64,000 nucleotides of DNA from Kribbella soli. Lineage in GTDB: Bacteria; Actinomycetota; Actinomycetes; Propionibacteriales; Kribbellaceae. The stretch is taken from the NCBI RefSeq assembly GCF_004331345.1, contig NZ_SJJZ01000001.1, positions 1,364,001 to 1,428,000 of the forward strand, read 5' to 3'. Shown here piece after piece: positions 26,334 to 34,402 of this stretch. Below the pieces are notes generated by a model. The model ran no database searches. It saw nothing but the letters and a program-made list of their open reading frames with translations, and was not told the DNA's origin. The translations under genes and the position numbers were made by a program. Numbering within the stretch: position 1 is the stretch's first letter; every line of letters starts with the position of its first letter.

Positions 26334-27116
26334 ATGACCTTCATCCGCAATCATCCCGTCGTCAGCTTCTTCGTCCTGGCCTATGCGCTGGCCTGGGCAG
26401 GCGTCCCGTTCGGGAGCTTCTACGCTCCCGGCGCCCTGGTCGCCGCACTCGTCGTCGTCTACCTGACCGAAGGTGTCGCCGGCCTGCGATCCATGGGTGC
26501 CCGGTTGATCCGCTGGCGGGTCCGCTGGATCTGGTACGTCGCCGCGATCGCCGTACCGCTGCTCGTGCACTTGGTGACGATCTCGCTCAACCAGGCACTC
26601 GGTGCGCCCGCTCCGAACACCGGGCAGTTCACGCCGTGGTACGGCCTCGCCGTCGTCGTCGGCATGATCATGATCGACCCGACCGGAGGCCCGTTCAGCG
26701 AAGAGCCGAGCTTCCGCGGCTACGCACAGCCCAAGCTCCAGTCGCGCCGTACTCCGCTCGCCTCGACCGCGATCCTGGCCGTGGCGATCACCGGCTGGCA
26801 CCTGCCGCTGTTCTTCATCTCTTCGTTCGGCCTGCAGCCCTTCGAAGCGCTGACCACGCTCGGCGTCACCTTCTGGTACGCGTGGCTGTTCAACCACGCC
26901 GCCGGCAGCGTGCTCATCACCCTCATCGCGCATGCCACCGAAGGCAGCATCAACACCAGCGACCTCTGGCCCGCCGGTTCGGACCTGACCCGCGAGACCT
27001 GGCTGTACGTCGCGGTCTGGTGGGCAGTCGCGATCGGCCTGCTGATCGCCAACCGCCGCTTCTGGACCACCCCCGCACCAGCCACAGCCATCGACGTCAA
27101 GGAGCCAGTGTCATGA
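26334..27116 (+). CDS. CPBP (Abi/CAAX-like) family intramembrane metalloprotease
   Basis: 260 residues from the ATG at 26334, with about seven membrane helices. The motif EEPSFRGYAQPKL corresponds to the family's EExxxR box, GWHLPLFF supplies the metal-binding His, and FNHAAGSVLITLIAHATEG supplies the third motif. Family roles include protein maturation, bacteriocin self-immunity and membrane stress signalling. AGGAG is spaced 7 bases from the ATG, but GGAGG also precedes an in-frame GTG at 26235 that would add 33 residues. The next gene overlaps by ATGA. Confidence 0.85.
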   Translation: MTFIRNHPVVSFFVLAYALAWAGVPFGSFYAPGALVAALVVVYLTEGVAGLRSMGARLIRWRVRWIWYVAAIAVPLLVHLVTISLNQALGAPAPNTGQFTPWYGLAVVVGMIMIDPTGGPFSEEPSFRGYAQPKLQSRRTPLASTAILAVAITGWHLPLFFISSFGLQPFEALTTLGVTFWYAWLFNHAAGSVLITLIAHATEGSINTSDLWPAGSDLTRETWLYVAVWWAVAIGLLIANRRFWTTPAPATAIDVKEPVS

Positions 27117-27826
27117 CCACCACCTCGATTCCCCCTCGTACCCCTCCCGTCGATCGCGCTTGGAGCGGCTGGCGCACCGTGCTGGTCGTCATGGGTGCCT
27201 TGCTGGCCCTGGTCGGCGTCACCCTGTTCGCTGTCGGCGGCGTCGGACTCTGGGCGCAGCATCAACGCGACGGCGACGGATACTTCACCGCCGGACCAGA
27301 GCGGGTCAGCACCAGCACCTACGCGCTGTCGGCGCCTGGGCTCGACATCGGCGGCGTCGGGCCGGACGCCTTCTACACCGACGACTTCCTCGGCAAGGTC
27401 CGCATCGAAACCAAGTCGACGTCCGGTACGCCGGTCTTCATCGGCATCGGTCCGGCCGCCGACGTCGCGGCGTACCTCAAGGGAGTCAGCCACGACGAGG
27501 TCGCGGACTTCGACGTCGATCCCTTCCACCTGACGACCACTGCCCGGCCCGGCGACAAGCCGGCCGCCCCGCCCGCCGACCAGACGTTCTGGGTCGCCTC
27601 CGGCACCGAAACCCTCAACTGGACCGCCCGCGGCGGCGACTGGTCCGTCGTCTTCATGAACGCCGACGGATCTCAGAAGGTCGACGCCGAACTGAGCGTC
27701 AGCGGCACCCTCCCAGCCGTCGAGGGCATCACAATCGGCGCCCTGATCGGCGCCGCCCTCCTACTGCTGATCGGCTCCGCCGTCGTCGTCTCGACCATCA
27801 CCACCCGCCGCACCTTCAGCGACTAG
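27113..27826 (+). CDS. Two-helix membrane protein with extracytoplasmic beta domain
   Basis: 237 residues. One helix lies at about 24-48, an exported domain of about 150 residues follows, and a second helix lies near residues 200-228. The exported part (ALSAPGLDIGGVGPDAFYTDDFLGKVRIETKS to VEGITIGALIG, read in pieces) resembles lipid-A- or membrane-associated beta-sandwich domains seen in uncharacterised actinobacterial proteins. It overlaps the CPBP protease gene by ATGA, so it is a likely partner or substrate. Function unknown. Confidence 0.75.
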   Translation: MTTTSIPPRTPPVDRAWSGWRTVLVVMGALLALVGVTLFAVGGVGLWAQHQRDGDGYFTAGPERVSTSTYALSAPGLDIGGVGPDAFYTDDFLGKVRIETKSTSGTPVFIGIGPAADVAAYLKGVSHDEVADFDVDPFHLTTTARPGDKPAAPPADQTFWVASGTETLNWTARGGDWSVVFMNADGSQKVDAELSVSGTLPAVEGITIGALIGAALLLLIGSAVVVSTITTRRTFSD

Positions 27827-28044
27827 GGGTGGCGTGGAACCACCAGCGCTGCTACCTCGGACGGCTCGATCAGTCGGCCGGCCAGCATGGCAGCGGACCC
27901 GCAGGCCATCACAATGACTCGGCCAGGACCAGCGCACGCCTGCCGGGTCTGGAGAGCAGCAGATGTGATGGCCTGGCGGTCCGGGTCCACAACCGACGCG
28001 CCGTGATGAGCGAAGGGTTACCTAAGCTGCCTAGAGTTGGGGCC

Positions 28045-29247
28045 ATGAGCGAACCGGTTCTGCAGATTCCGTTCGACGACGCGTTTCGGTTCGATCCGTC
28101 GCCGACGTTCGCCGAGTTGCGGGAGAACCGGCCGGTGGCGCGGGTGCGGACGCTCGCGGGCGCCGAGGTCTGGCTGGTGACGCGGAACGACGACGTGAAA
28201 CTGGTGCTCGCCGATCCGCGGTTCTCCCGCGCCGCCGTGGTGAAGCAAGGCGCACCACGGGTCGCGCTGGCCAAGCCGATGCCGAACAGCCTGACCACCA
28301 CCGACCCGCCGGAGCACAGCCGGCTCCGACGGTTGGTGGTGCCAACGTTCGCGCACCGGAAGATCGAGCAGACCCGGCCGTGGGTCGCGGAGCTGTCCGC
28401 GCAGCTCGCCGAGGACGTCGCGCAGGCGGGCGACGGCGCCGACATCAGGCAGCTGGTCGCGTTGCCGTTGCCGATCCAGGTGATCTGCCAGCTGCTCGGC
28501 GTACCGTACGCGGACCGCGAGCAGTTCCGGGAGTGGACGGAGCTCGGGTACAGCATGAAGATGGCCGAGAAGGACCTCGTCGAGGACGCGATGACCAACC
28601 TCACGGCCTACATCGAGGATCTGGTCACGAAGAAGCTCGCGAACACCGACGAGCCGGCCGAGGACCTGCTCGACGAGCTCGTCCGCGCACGTGAGGAAGG
28701 CGATCGGCTGAGTCAGGAGGAGCTGATCGCGTTCGGCGTGAACCTCTTGGTCGCCGGCCACGAGACGTCGGCGAACCAGATCTCCAGCTGCGTCGCCACG
28801 TTGCTGCGCTGGCCGGAGAACTGGGCGCGGCTGGTCGAGGAGCCCGAACTGATTCCGTCGGCGATCGAGGAGCTGCTGCGGTTCAACAGGTTCAGCGAGG
28901 TCGGCCAGCTCCGGGTCGCGATCGAGGACGTCGAGCTGCACGGCGTACAGATCAAGGCCGGTGAAGGGGTGATGGCCGCGCTCAACTCCGCGAACCGCGA
29001 CCCGCGGGCGTACGACGCCCCGGACGAGCTGCGGCTGGACCGTCGCGACAACAAGCACATGTCCTTCGGCTTCGGACCGCACTTCTGCCTCGGCGCACAA
29101 CTGGCGCGGATCGAGCTGCAGGAGTCACTGGCGGCGCTGGTCCGGCGCTTCCCGCAGATGAGCCTCGCGAAGCCGGCCGAAGAGCTCGAGTGGCGCCGCG
29201 TGCTGGTCAGCGGTCTCGCAGAACTGCCGGTGAACCTCAGCGTCTGA
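28045..29247 (+). CDS. Cytochrome P450 (soluble, bacterial class I)
   Basis: 400 residues from the ATG at 28045. The I-helix oxygen-activation motif is AGHETSANQ, the ExxR motif lies near residue 275, and the heme loop is FGFGPHFCLGAQLAR with the thiolate Cys348. The length and absence of a membrane anchor fit the CYP105/107-like bacterial class. No ferredoxin or reductase gene is adjacent, so electrons must come from elsewhere. The substrate is unknown. Upstream open frame is not coding-like; a TAGAGT lies 8 bases before the ATG, so the mRNA may be leaderless. Confidence 0.92.
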   Translation: MSEPVLQIPFDDAFRFDPSPTFAELRENRPVARVRTLAGAEVWLVTRNDDVKLVLADPRFSRAAVVKQGAPRVALAKPMPNSLTTTDPPEHSRLRRLVVPTFAHRKIEQTRPWVAELSAQLAEDVAQAGDGADIRQLVALPLPIQVICQLLGVPYADREQFREWTELGYSMKMAEKDLVEDAMTNLTAYIEDLVTKKLANTDEPAEDLLDELVRAREEGDRLSQEELIAFGVNLLVAGHETSANQISSCVATLLRWPENWARLVEEPELIPSAIEELLRFNRFSEVGQLRVAIEDVELHGVQIKAGEGVMAALNSANRDPRAYDAPDELRLDRRDNKHMSFGFGPHFCLGAQLARIELQESLAALVRRFPQMSLAKPAEELEWRRVLVSGLAELPVNLSV

Positions 29248-29278
29248 GGTCCACCGGCAGCTGGTGATTCAGTTCTGC
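29218..29278. terminator. Bidirectional hairpin overlapping both convergent stop codons
   Basis: CTGCCGGTGAACCTCAG (29224-29240) pairs with CTGAGGTCCACCGGCAG (29244-29260) with one mismatch, and outer arms GCAGAACT/AGTTCTGC extend it. The structure spans the P450 stop and the 3' end of the opposite gene. Confidence 0.6.
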
Positions 29279-30663
29279 GAGGCGAACACGACTCCGTGCT
29301 CGGTCTCGTACTGCTCGATGAAGCGCGCGGCCATCGGCTCGCTCGACGCGATCGCGTCGGCGAGTGTCTTCGCGCTGCGCTCACGGCCGTCCGGCCAGTC
29401 GGACAGCAGCGCGAAGGCCCGCATCCGCTTCTTCTCCAGCACGGTCGGCTCCGGCTTGTCCTCCACCGGCTCCGGCTCGGCCTTCGCGATGACGACCGGC
29501 GCCGGGTCCGGCAGTACCGGCTCGACCTTCGGTGTCCTGATGAGCGCCGGCGGCTCGGTGTCCGTCACCGTGGCGAACGGGGACGGCGGCTGCGGCTTCT
29601 GGACCACCGGCTCGGCCTTCGGCTGCGGAGCCAGCGGCTTGAGGCCACCCGCCGTACCGTTGACGACGTGCTGCGGTTCGCCCTCGTCCTCGACGACAAC
29701 CGCCTCGGACACGTTCCCGCTGTCGGTCGGGTCCTGGTCGACGATCGCCATCAGCTCGCCGGTCCAGGCGTCGTCGTCACGCAGTCCTACCCCGGAGCCG
29801 TCCGCACGCCGCGGCTGCCCGCCCTCGAGCACCCATACGGCGGCGGGTACGGCGGGACGGTCCTCGGACTGCTCCGGCGGCGGTGAGATCGCCTTGGTCA
29901 GCTTGTTGGTGATGACCTCGTAGTTGATCCGCTCCTCGAGCATCCCGGCCAGCCGGTCCGGGTCGTACGTCGTCTCGGCGATCTTCGCCAGCCGCTCGTC
30001 CTGGTGCTCGGAACGGATGTACTCCGCGACGGTGCCGGCGATCGCGTCCCGGCGGCTCTTGTTCCGGATCTGGTGCTGGGCCGCGCGGAGGCTCTCGTAC
30101 AGGCCGTAGCCGTGCTCGATCGCCAGCGACCGGGCCAGCCAGGTGACCCGTGGCTCACGGGCCCACTGGACGACGCCGTACACCGGGCCGGTCTCGCGCA
30201 TCTGGCCCGCACGACGGAGCGCGTCGCGGCGACGGGCCGAGCTGTGGATCAGCCAGAGCACGTACGCGAACGCGGACAGACCGCCGAAGCCGAAGGCCAG
30301 GAACCGCTCCTCCGGCCGCCAGTGGCCGACCACGTTGAAGACGACCGCGACGAGCGCCGCGAAGAACGACATCGCACGGTACGCGTAGGCCTGCTCGCCC
30401 TTGCGGCGGCGCAGGTCGGCGAGTGCCGCGGTCGCGACACCACCGAGCTCGAGCACCGCGACCGCGGGAGTGACGAGCACGATCTTGAGCAGCTGCGAGA
30501 AGCCGTTGTCCGGCCAGGGGATATGGGTCACGCCGGCCCAGACCTGGCCGACCAGCGCCGCGGCAGCCGCGGTCGCGTAGAAAGCGTAGGCGACTTTGTC
30601 CGCACCGGTGAGGGGTACGTTGGCCAGTTCGCCAGTACTGGTTGTGCTGGTGTTCTCCTGCAA
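29269..30663 (-). CDS. DUF2637-like membrane protein with C-terminal helical tail
   Basis: 464 residues from a TTG at 30663, chosen because AGGAG lies 8 bases before it. Four membrane helices fall between about residues 20 and 140 (for example AYAFYATAAAAALVGQVWAG and ALVAVVFNVVGHW). A charged helical region follows, then an acidic Pro/Val/Glu-rich linker (about 300-410), and a C-terminal segment resembling a small winged helix (AFALLSDWPDGRERSAKTLADAI). DUF2637 proteins are known from actinobacterial mobile and transfer regions, but no transfer genes are nearby. Function unknown. Confidence 0.78.
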   Translation of the reverse strand: MQENTSTTSTGELANVPLTGADKVAYAFYATAAAAALVGQVWAGVTHIPWPDNGFSQLLKIVLVTPAVAVLELGGVATAALADLRRRKGEQAYAYRAMSFFAALVAVVFNVVGHWRPEERFLAFGFGGLSAFAYVLWLIHSSARRRDALRRAGQMRETGPVYGVVQWAREPRVTWLARSLAIEHGYGLYESLRAAQHQIRNKSRRDAIAGTVAEYIRSEHQDERLAKIAETTYDPDRLAGMLEERINYEVITNKLTKAISPPPEQSEDRPAVPAAVWVLEGGQPRRADGSGVGLRDDDAWTGELMAIVDQDPTDSGNVSEAVVVEDEGEPQHVVNGTAGGLKPLAPQPKAEPVVQKPQPPSPFATVTDTEPPALIRTPKVEPVLPDPAPVVIAKAEPEPVEDKPEPTVLEKKRMRAFALLSDWPDGRERSAKTLADAIASSEPMAARFIEQYETEHGVVFASQN

Positions 30664-30755
30664 GACGTGCACTCCTGACCGGTTTGGGCTCTCCGGCAGT
30701 TCGTCGGGTGGGTGGTACGGCGGCCCCCATATAGCGCGCTGCAAGAGGCTACCGG

Positions 30756-30805
30756 TTTCCGGCCCCGAAAGGGGAGGCGAATCCGGAAACGTCTCGAACC
30801 TCCCC
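30756..30805. promoter_or_regulatory. Nested hairpin with GAAA tetraloop in divergent intergenic region
   Basis: TTTCCGG/CCGGAAA arms (30756-30762, 30783-30789) enclose CCCC-GAAA-GGGG. The GGGGAGG (30771-30777) could instead pair with CCTCCCC (30799-30805), a mutually exclusive fold. A regulatory role is only a possibility. Confidence 0.3.
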
Positions 30806-30842
30806 ACTCCGGCCCCGGTTCTAACCTGTCAATTCAAACGCG

Positions 30843-30872
30843 TTGTGGGGTCCGCTCCGTGAATCGTAGGGT
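30843..30872 (+). promoter_or_regulatory. Predicted promoter of the phosphotransferase gene
   Basis: TTGTGG at 30843-30848 and TAGGGT at 30867-30872 are spaced by 18 bases. The ATG at 30880 is 7 bases past the -10 box, so the transcript is probably leaderless. Confidence 0.55.
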
Positions 30873-30879
30873 CGGCTCC

Positions 30880-31800
30880 ATGATCCCGACGCTCCGCTCG
30901 CTCCCCGACCCGGAGGCCCTGGCGGCGGAGCTCGGCACGCGTTACCACCTCGCCTTCACCAGTTGCACGCTGCTCCGCTCGCTGGTGAACGACGTCTACG
31001 AGCTGGCCACCGACGACGCCCGCTACGTCCTCAAGCTCTATCGGTACGACGGCCGCGGACCGGACGAAATCCGTTGGGAGACAGGGCTTTCGGAGCATCT
31101 GCGCGCGTCCGGCGTACCCGCTCCGCCGGTCCTCCCGCTGCCCGACGGCGACACCGTCGGCCTCCTCGAGACACCCGAAGGTCCCCGGCCGTTCACCCTG
31201 CTCGGGTACGTCGAGGGCAGCAAGCCGGGACCGCCGTTCACCGACGAGTTGTACGCCGACTTCGGCCGGCAACTCGCGGCATTCCACGATGCCGCCGACA
31301 ACTACACGTCGCCGTACTATCGGTCTCCGGCCGATCTCGTTCACCGGCTGGACATGCCGCTCGAGGAAATCCTCGCCGTGGACGCCACGGAGGAAAACCT
31401 GCTCCGGTCTCTTGCCGGTGCTGTACGGAACAACCTCGCGCAGTACTCAAAGGCAGGAACCTGCCACGGCGACGTCACGATGGACAATGTTTTGTTGACC
31501 AATCAGGGACTGCTGCTGCTCGATTTCGACCTCGCCGCGGTCGGGCCGTTGGCGGCGGATTTCGGCGGCGTCGCGACGACGCCGCACTGGGACGCGTTCA
31601 AGGCCGGGTACGCCGCATGCCGGCCGATCACGCCCGAGGACGAGGCAGCGATCCCCTACCTGCAGGTCGCCGGCAGCATCTTCAACCTGTACTTCCACAT
31701 CGTCGACAAGCCACGCTGGCGCGGCTCGGAGTCGCGCGACGAGGGCTGGGCCGCGACCGAGCTCGACGGGTTGCGCGCGGCGGCCGACGTACTGCTCTGA
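30880..31800 (+). CDS. Aminoglycoside phosphotransferase-fold kinase (homoserine kinase-like)
   Basis: 306 residues from the ATG at 30880. The kinase-like fold is supported by the catalytic loop TCHGDVTMDNVLL (HxDxxxxN) and the metal-binding LLLLDFDLAAVGPLAADFG. The N-terminal lobe has YVLKLYR as the ATP-contacting Lys strand. Members phosphorylate antibiotics, choline, homoserine or sugars; the substrate cannot be assigned. An in-frame GTG at 30859 lies inside the predicted promoter, so the ATG is preferred, without a ribosome site, as expected for a leaderless mRNA. Confidence 0.87.
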   Translation: MIPTLRSLPDPEALAAELGTRYHLAFTSCTLLRSLVNDVYELATDDARYVLKLYRYDGRGPDEIRWETGLSEHLRASGVPAPPVLPLPDGDTVGLLETPEGPRPFTLLGYVEGSKPGPPFTDELYADFGRQLAAFHDAADNYTSPYYRSPADLVHRLDMPLEEILAVDATEENLLRSLAGAVRNNLAQYSKAGTCHGDVTMDNVLLTNQGLLLLDFDLAAVGPLAADFGGVATTPHWDAFKAGYAACRPITPEDEAAIPYLQVAGSIFNLYFHIVDKPRWRGSESRDEGWAATELDGLRAAADVLL

Positions 31801-31879
31801 CCTTCCCTGTTCTGACGTTCACAGCAAGGTCCCAGGAAACGCCAAGCGACCCCGAGGACTGGCCGCACATTCTGGGTGC

Positions 31880-33286
31880 ATGAGGGTTGCGGCGCGTTCG
31901 TTGAGTGTTCGGGTCGCGGCGGCGATGGTGGTGCTGGTCGCGGTGATGAGTCTCGTGATCGGCGCGCTGACGACCGCCGCGATCGGCTCGTACCTGACCA
32001 GGCAACTGGACGGGAAGGTCGAGGCGACGCAGGGTCGCGCGATCAACGCGCTGACCAAGGGCGATATGAACGGGCCGCCGGCGGACGCGCCGCACGGGCA
32101 GGACGCGGGCACGGTGACCTTGTACGTCACCCCGACCGGCGCGGCGGGCAATGTGATCACCTCCGACGGGAAGCTGACCGGACTCAGCGACCAGGCGATC
32201 GACGTACTCGACGAGGTGACCGCAGGCGAGAACAGCACGGTCGAACTGCCTGATCTCGGCGAGTACCGGGTGCACGCGTCCAGCGTCGACGCGGTGACCG
32301 TGATCACCGGGCTCCCGACCACGGACATCCAGAACACGATCAACAGCCTGATCGGGTGGGAGGCGCTCTTCGGCGGGATCGGCGTACTCACCGCGGGCGG
32401 TGTCGCGGTGTTCGTCGTACGGCGCCAACTGCGGCCGCTGCGCCGCGTCGCGCAGACCGCCCGCGAGGTCGCCGGTCTGCCGCTCGACACCGGCGAGATC
32501 GGGGTGACCGCACGGGTGCCGGACCAGCTCACGGACGAACGCACCGAGGTCGGTCAGGTCGCGGTCGCGTTGAACACGCTGCTCGGGCACATGGAGAACG
32601 CCCTCGACGCGCGGCATCGCAGCGAGCAGCAGGTCCGGCAGTTCGTCGCGGACGCCTCGCACGAGCTGCGTACGCCGCTGACCACGATCCACGGTTACGC
32701 CCAGCTGAGCCTGCACCAGGGCGATCCCGACCTGTTCACGCACGCGATGGGCAAGGTGATGGTCGAGACCACCCGGATGGCGTCACTGGTCGAGGACCTT
32801 CTGCTGCTCGCCCGCCTGGACGCCGGCCGGCCGCTCGACAGCCGCCCGGTCGACCTGTCCCGGCTCGCCCTCGACTCGGTCACCGACGCGAGAATCGTTG
32901 CCCCCAGCCACCATTGGGAGCTGGACCTGCCGGCCGAACCGATCATCGTGATCGGCGACGAGCAGCGCCTGCATCAGGTCGTCGCCAACCTGCTCACCAA
33001 CGCCCGCCGGCACACCCCGCCCGGCACCACGGTCACCGTCGCCGCCACCAGCAGCGACCGCTCCGCCCTGCTCACCATCCGCGACGACGGCCCCGGCATC
33101 CCCGCCGACCTGCTCCCCAACGTCTTCCAGCGCTTCACCCGAGCCGACACCGCCCGCAACCGAGCCACCGGCGGCGCCGGCCTAGGCCTCTCCCTCGCCC
33201 AGTCCATAGCCCAGGCCCACCACGGCACCCTCACCCTCACCTCAACCCCCGGCAACACCAACTTCACCCTCGCCCTCCCCCGCTGA
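31880..33286 (+). CDS. Orphan sensor histidine kinase (HAMP-HisKA-HATPase)
   Basis: 468 residues. Helix 1 (about 12-36), an extracytoplasmic domain of about 115 residues, helix 2 (about 155-180), a HAMP region, HisKA with phospho-acceptor His261 in FVADASHELRTPLTTIHGY, and an HATPase domain with the N box NLLTNARRHTPPG and GGAGLGLSLAQSIA. This is the OmpR-partner class, yet no response regulator gene is adjacent, so the partner is elsewhere or lost. The 3' end runs into a repeat element shared with the convergent gene. Confidence 0.92.
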   Translation: MRVAARSLSVRVAAAMVVLVAVMSLVIGALTTAAIGSYLTRQLDGKVEATQGRAINALTKGDMNGPPADAPHGQDAGTVTLYVTPTGAAGNVITSDGKLTGLSDQAIDVLDEVTAGENSTVELPDLGEYRVHASSVDAVTVITGLPTTDIQNTINSLIGWEALFGGIGVLTAGGVAVFVVRRQLRPLRRVAQTAREVAGLPLDTGEIGVTARVPDQLTDERTEVGQVAVALNTLLGHMENALDARHRSEQQVRQFVADASHELRTPLTTIHGYAQLSLHQGDPDLFTHAMGKVMVETTRMASLVEDLLLLARLDAGRPLDSRPVDLSRLALDSVTDARIVAPSHHWELDLPAEPIIVIGDEQRLHQVVANLLTNARRHTPPGTTVTVAATSSDRSALLTIRDDGPGIPADLLPNVFQRFTRADTARNRATGGAGLGLSLAQSIAQAHHGTLTLTSTPGNTNFTLALPR

Positions 33287-33291
33287 GCCCC

Positions 33292-33489
33292 CATTTGCCT
33301 GGCCCACCCACCAATTTGCTTGGCTGACCCACCCATTTGCCTGGCCCACCCACCAAGTTGGGGGTTCGCCACCCTGGTTGCGGGTGTGGAACCCCCCATT
33401 TGGTGGGTGGGCCAGGCAAATGCGGGTCCGGCGGGGCTTGGCGGGGTGGTGGGATTTCGGCGGGCCCGCGGGGCTTGGCGGGGTGGTGG
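33292..33489. repeat. Short direct and inverted repeats in convergent intergenic region
   Basis: Three 21-base direct copies (33292, 33313 and 33334; the middle one degenerate) have the form CATTTGCCTGGCCCACCCAC. A perfect 23-base inverted copy lies at 33400-33422, so a long stem can form. Two 22-base copies of GCGGGGCTTGGCGGGGTGGT follow (33431 and 33468). The element fills the gap between the histidine kinase and the DUF6807 gene and could act as a bidirectional terminator. Confidence 0.8.
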
Positions 33490-33490
33490 C

Positions 33491-34402
33491 TTAGGTGGCG
33501 AGGGCCTTGGTCGCCTGGGCGGCGAGGGCCGCGGCGCGGTTGTCGTCGGTGAGGCCGTCGGCGATGAGTACGGCGTACCGGAAGCGGAGGGTGTCGTCGG
33601 CGGGGAACGGGAGTTCTTCGGTGAAGAACGGGGCGGGGCAGACCGCGGCGAAGTCCTCCGAGCGGACGAACCACTCCGGTGGGTGGCGGACGTTGTCGGC
33701 GGCGTCCGCGACGATGATCGTCGACGCGGTGTCGGTCTCGTCCTGGCGGGCGGTGAAGCCCATCCACGGTGCGCGCTGCCCGCGGAGCTCGTCGCCGCCC
33801 TTGCCCTGCGGCGCGAGGATCGTGCCGTTGGTGAAGGAGCGCGGCCCACGCCAGAACAACCCGCCGTACCCGGCATTCGGCCGGCCGGCCGTGGTCGGGC
33901 TGCCGATCTGGATGAGGTCGCCGGAGACGTTCGTCATCGCGGTCTCGTAGACCAGCACCCAGCCGTCGTCCGCGAGCCGCGCGGTGATCGTGCGGGACTC
34001 GTCGACGACGTGCTGACCGCCCTGCGTGTGCCACGACAGCTGGTGCGCGAACCGGACCTCGTCGTCGGACACGTCCAGCGTGTCGACCCGGTCGTGGTCC
34101 TGCGAGCCGTTGTTGCCGAGCGGCTTGTACCCGTTCTCCTTGGTGTACGTCGGGCCGCCCCAGAAGTTGTCGTGCCCGAAGTGCGGCAACGACCAGGACA
34201 TGCCCTTGTGCCACAGGTGGTCCCACGGGCGGTAGACGCTGACCAGGTCGCCGGTCAGCGTCCGGATCGGGTGGAAGTACGGTCGCGGCGACTCGTACTG
34301 CGGGTCGTCCGCCTTGTACACATAGGTGAACAGCTCGCCGCCGCCCGCCGTGACCTGGATCGACCGGCCGACAGCGTGGTTGCAGCCGAGGTTCTGCGTC
34401 AT
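33491..34402 (-). CDS. DUF6807 (PmoA-like) family protein
   Basis: 303 residues from the ATG at 34402. It shows the family's aromatic/His-rich pattern: SPRPYFHPIRTLTGDLVS, YRPWDHLWHKGMSWS, FWGGPTYTKENGYKPL and the late GYGGLFWRGPRSF. The family is annotated methane oxygenase PmoA by remote similarity, but in saprophytic actinobacteria it sits with Gfo/Idh dehydrogenases in sugar loci, so a role in modifying or binding a glycan breakdown product is more likely. Its start overlaps the dehydrogenase stop (TGATG). It is the last gene of the minus-strand transporter operon. Confidence 0.82.
   Translation of the reverse strand: MTQNLGCNHAVGRSIQVTAGGGELFTYVYKADDPQYESPRPYFHPIRTLTGDLVSVYRPWDHLWHKGMSWSLPHFGHDNFWGGPTYTKENGYKPLGNNGSQDHDRVDTLDVSDDEVRFAHQLSWHTQGGQHVVDESRTITARLADDGWVLVYETAMTNVSGDLIQIGSPTTAGRPNAGYGGLFWRGPRSFTNGTILAPQGKGGDELRGQRAPWMGFTARQDETDTASTIIVADAADNVRHPPEWFVRSEDFAAVCPAPFFTEELPFPADDTLRFRYAVLIADGLTDDNRAAALAAQATKALAT

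Noticed and set aside
33292..33422. The three regular 21-base direct repeats as a CRISPR array
   Set aside because: Repeats are contiguous with no spacers, one is degenerate, an inverted copy follows, and no cas genes are present.
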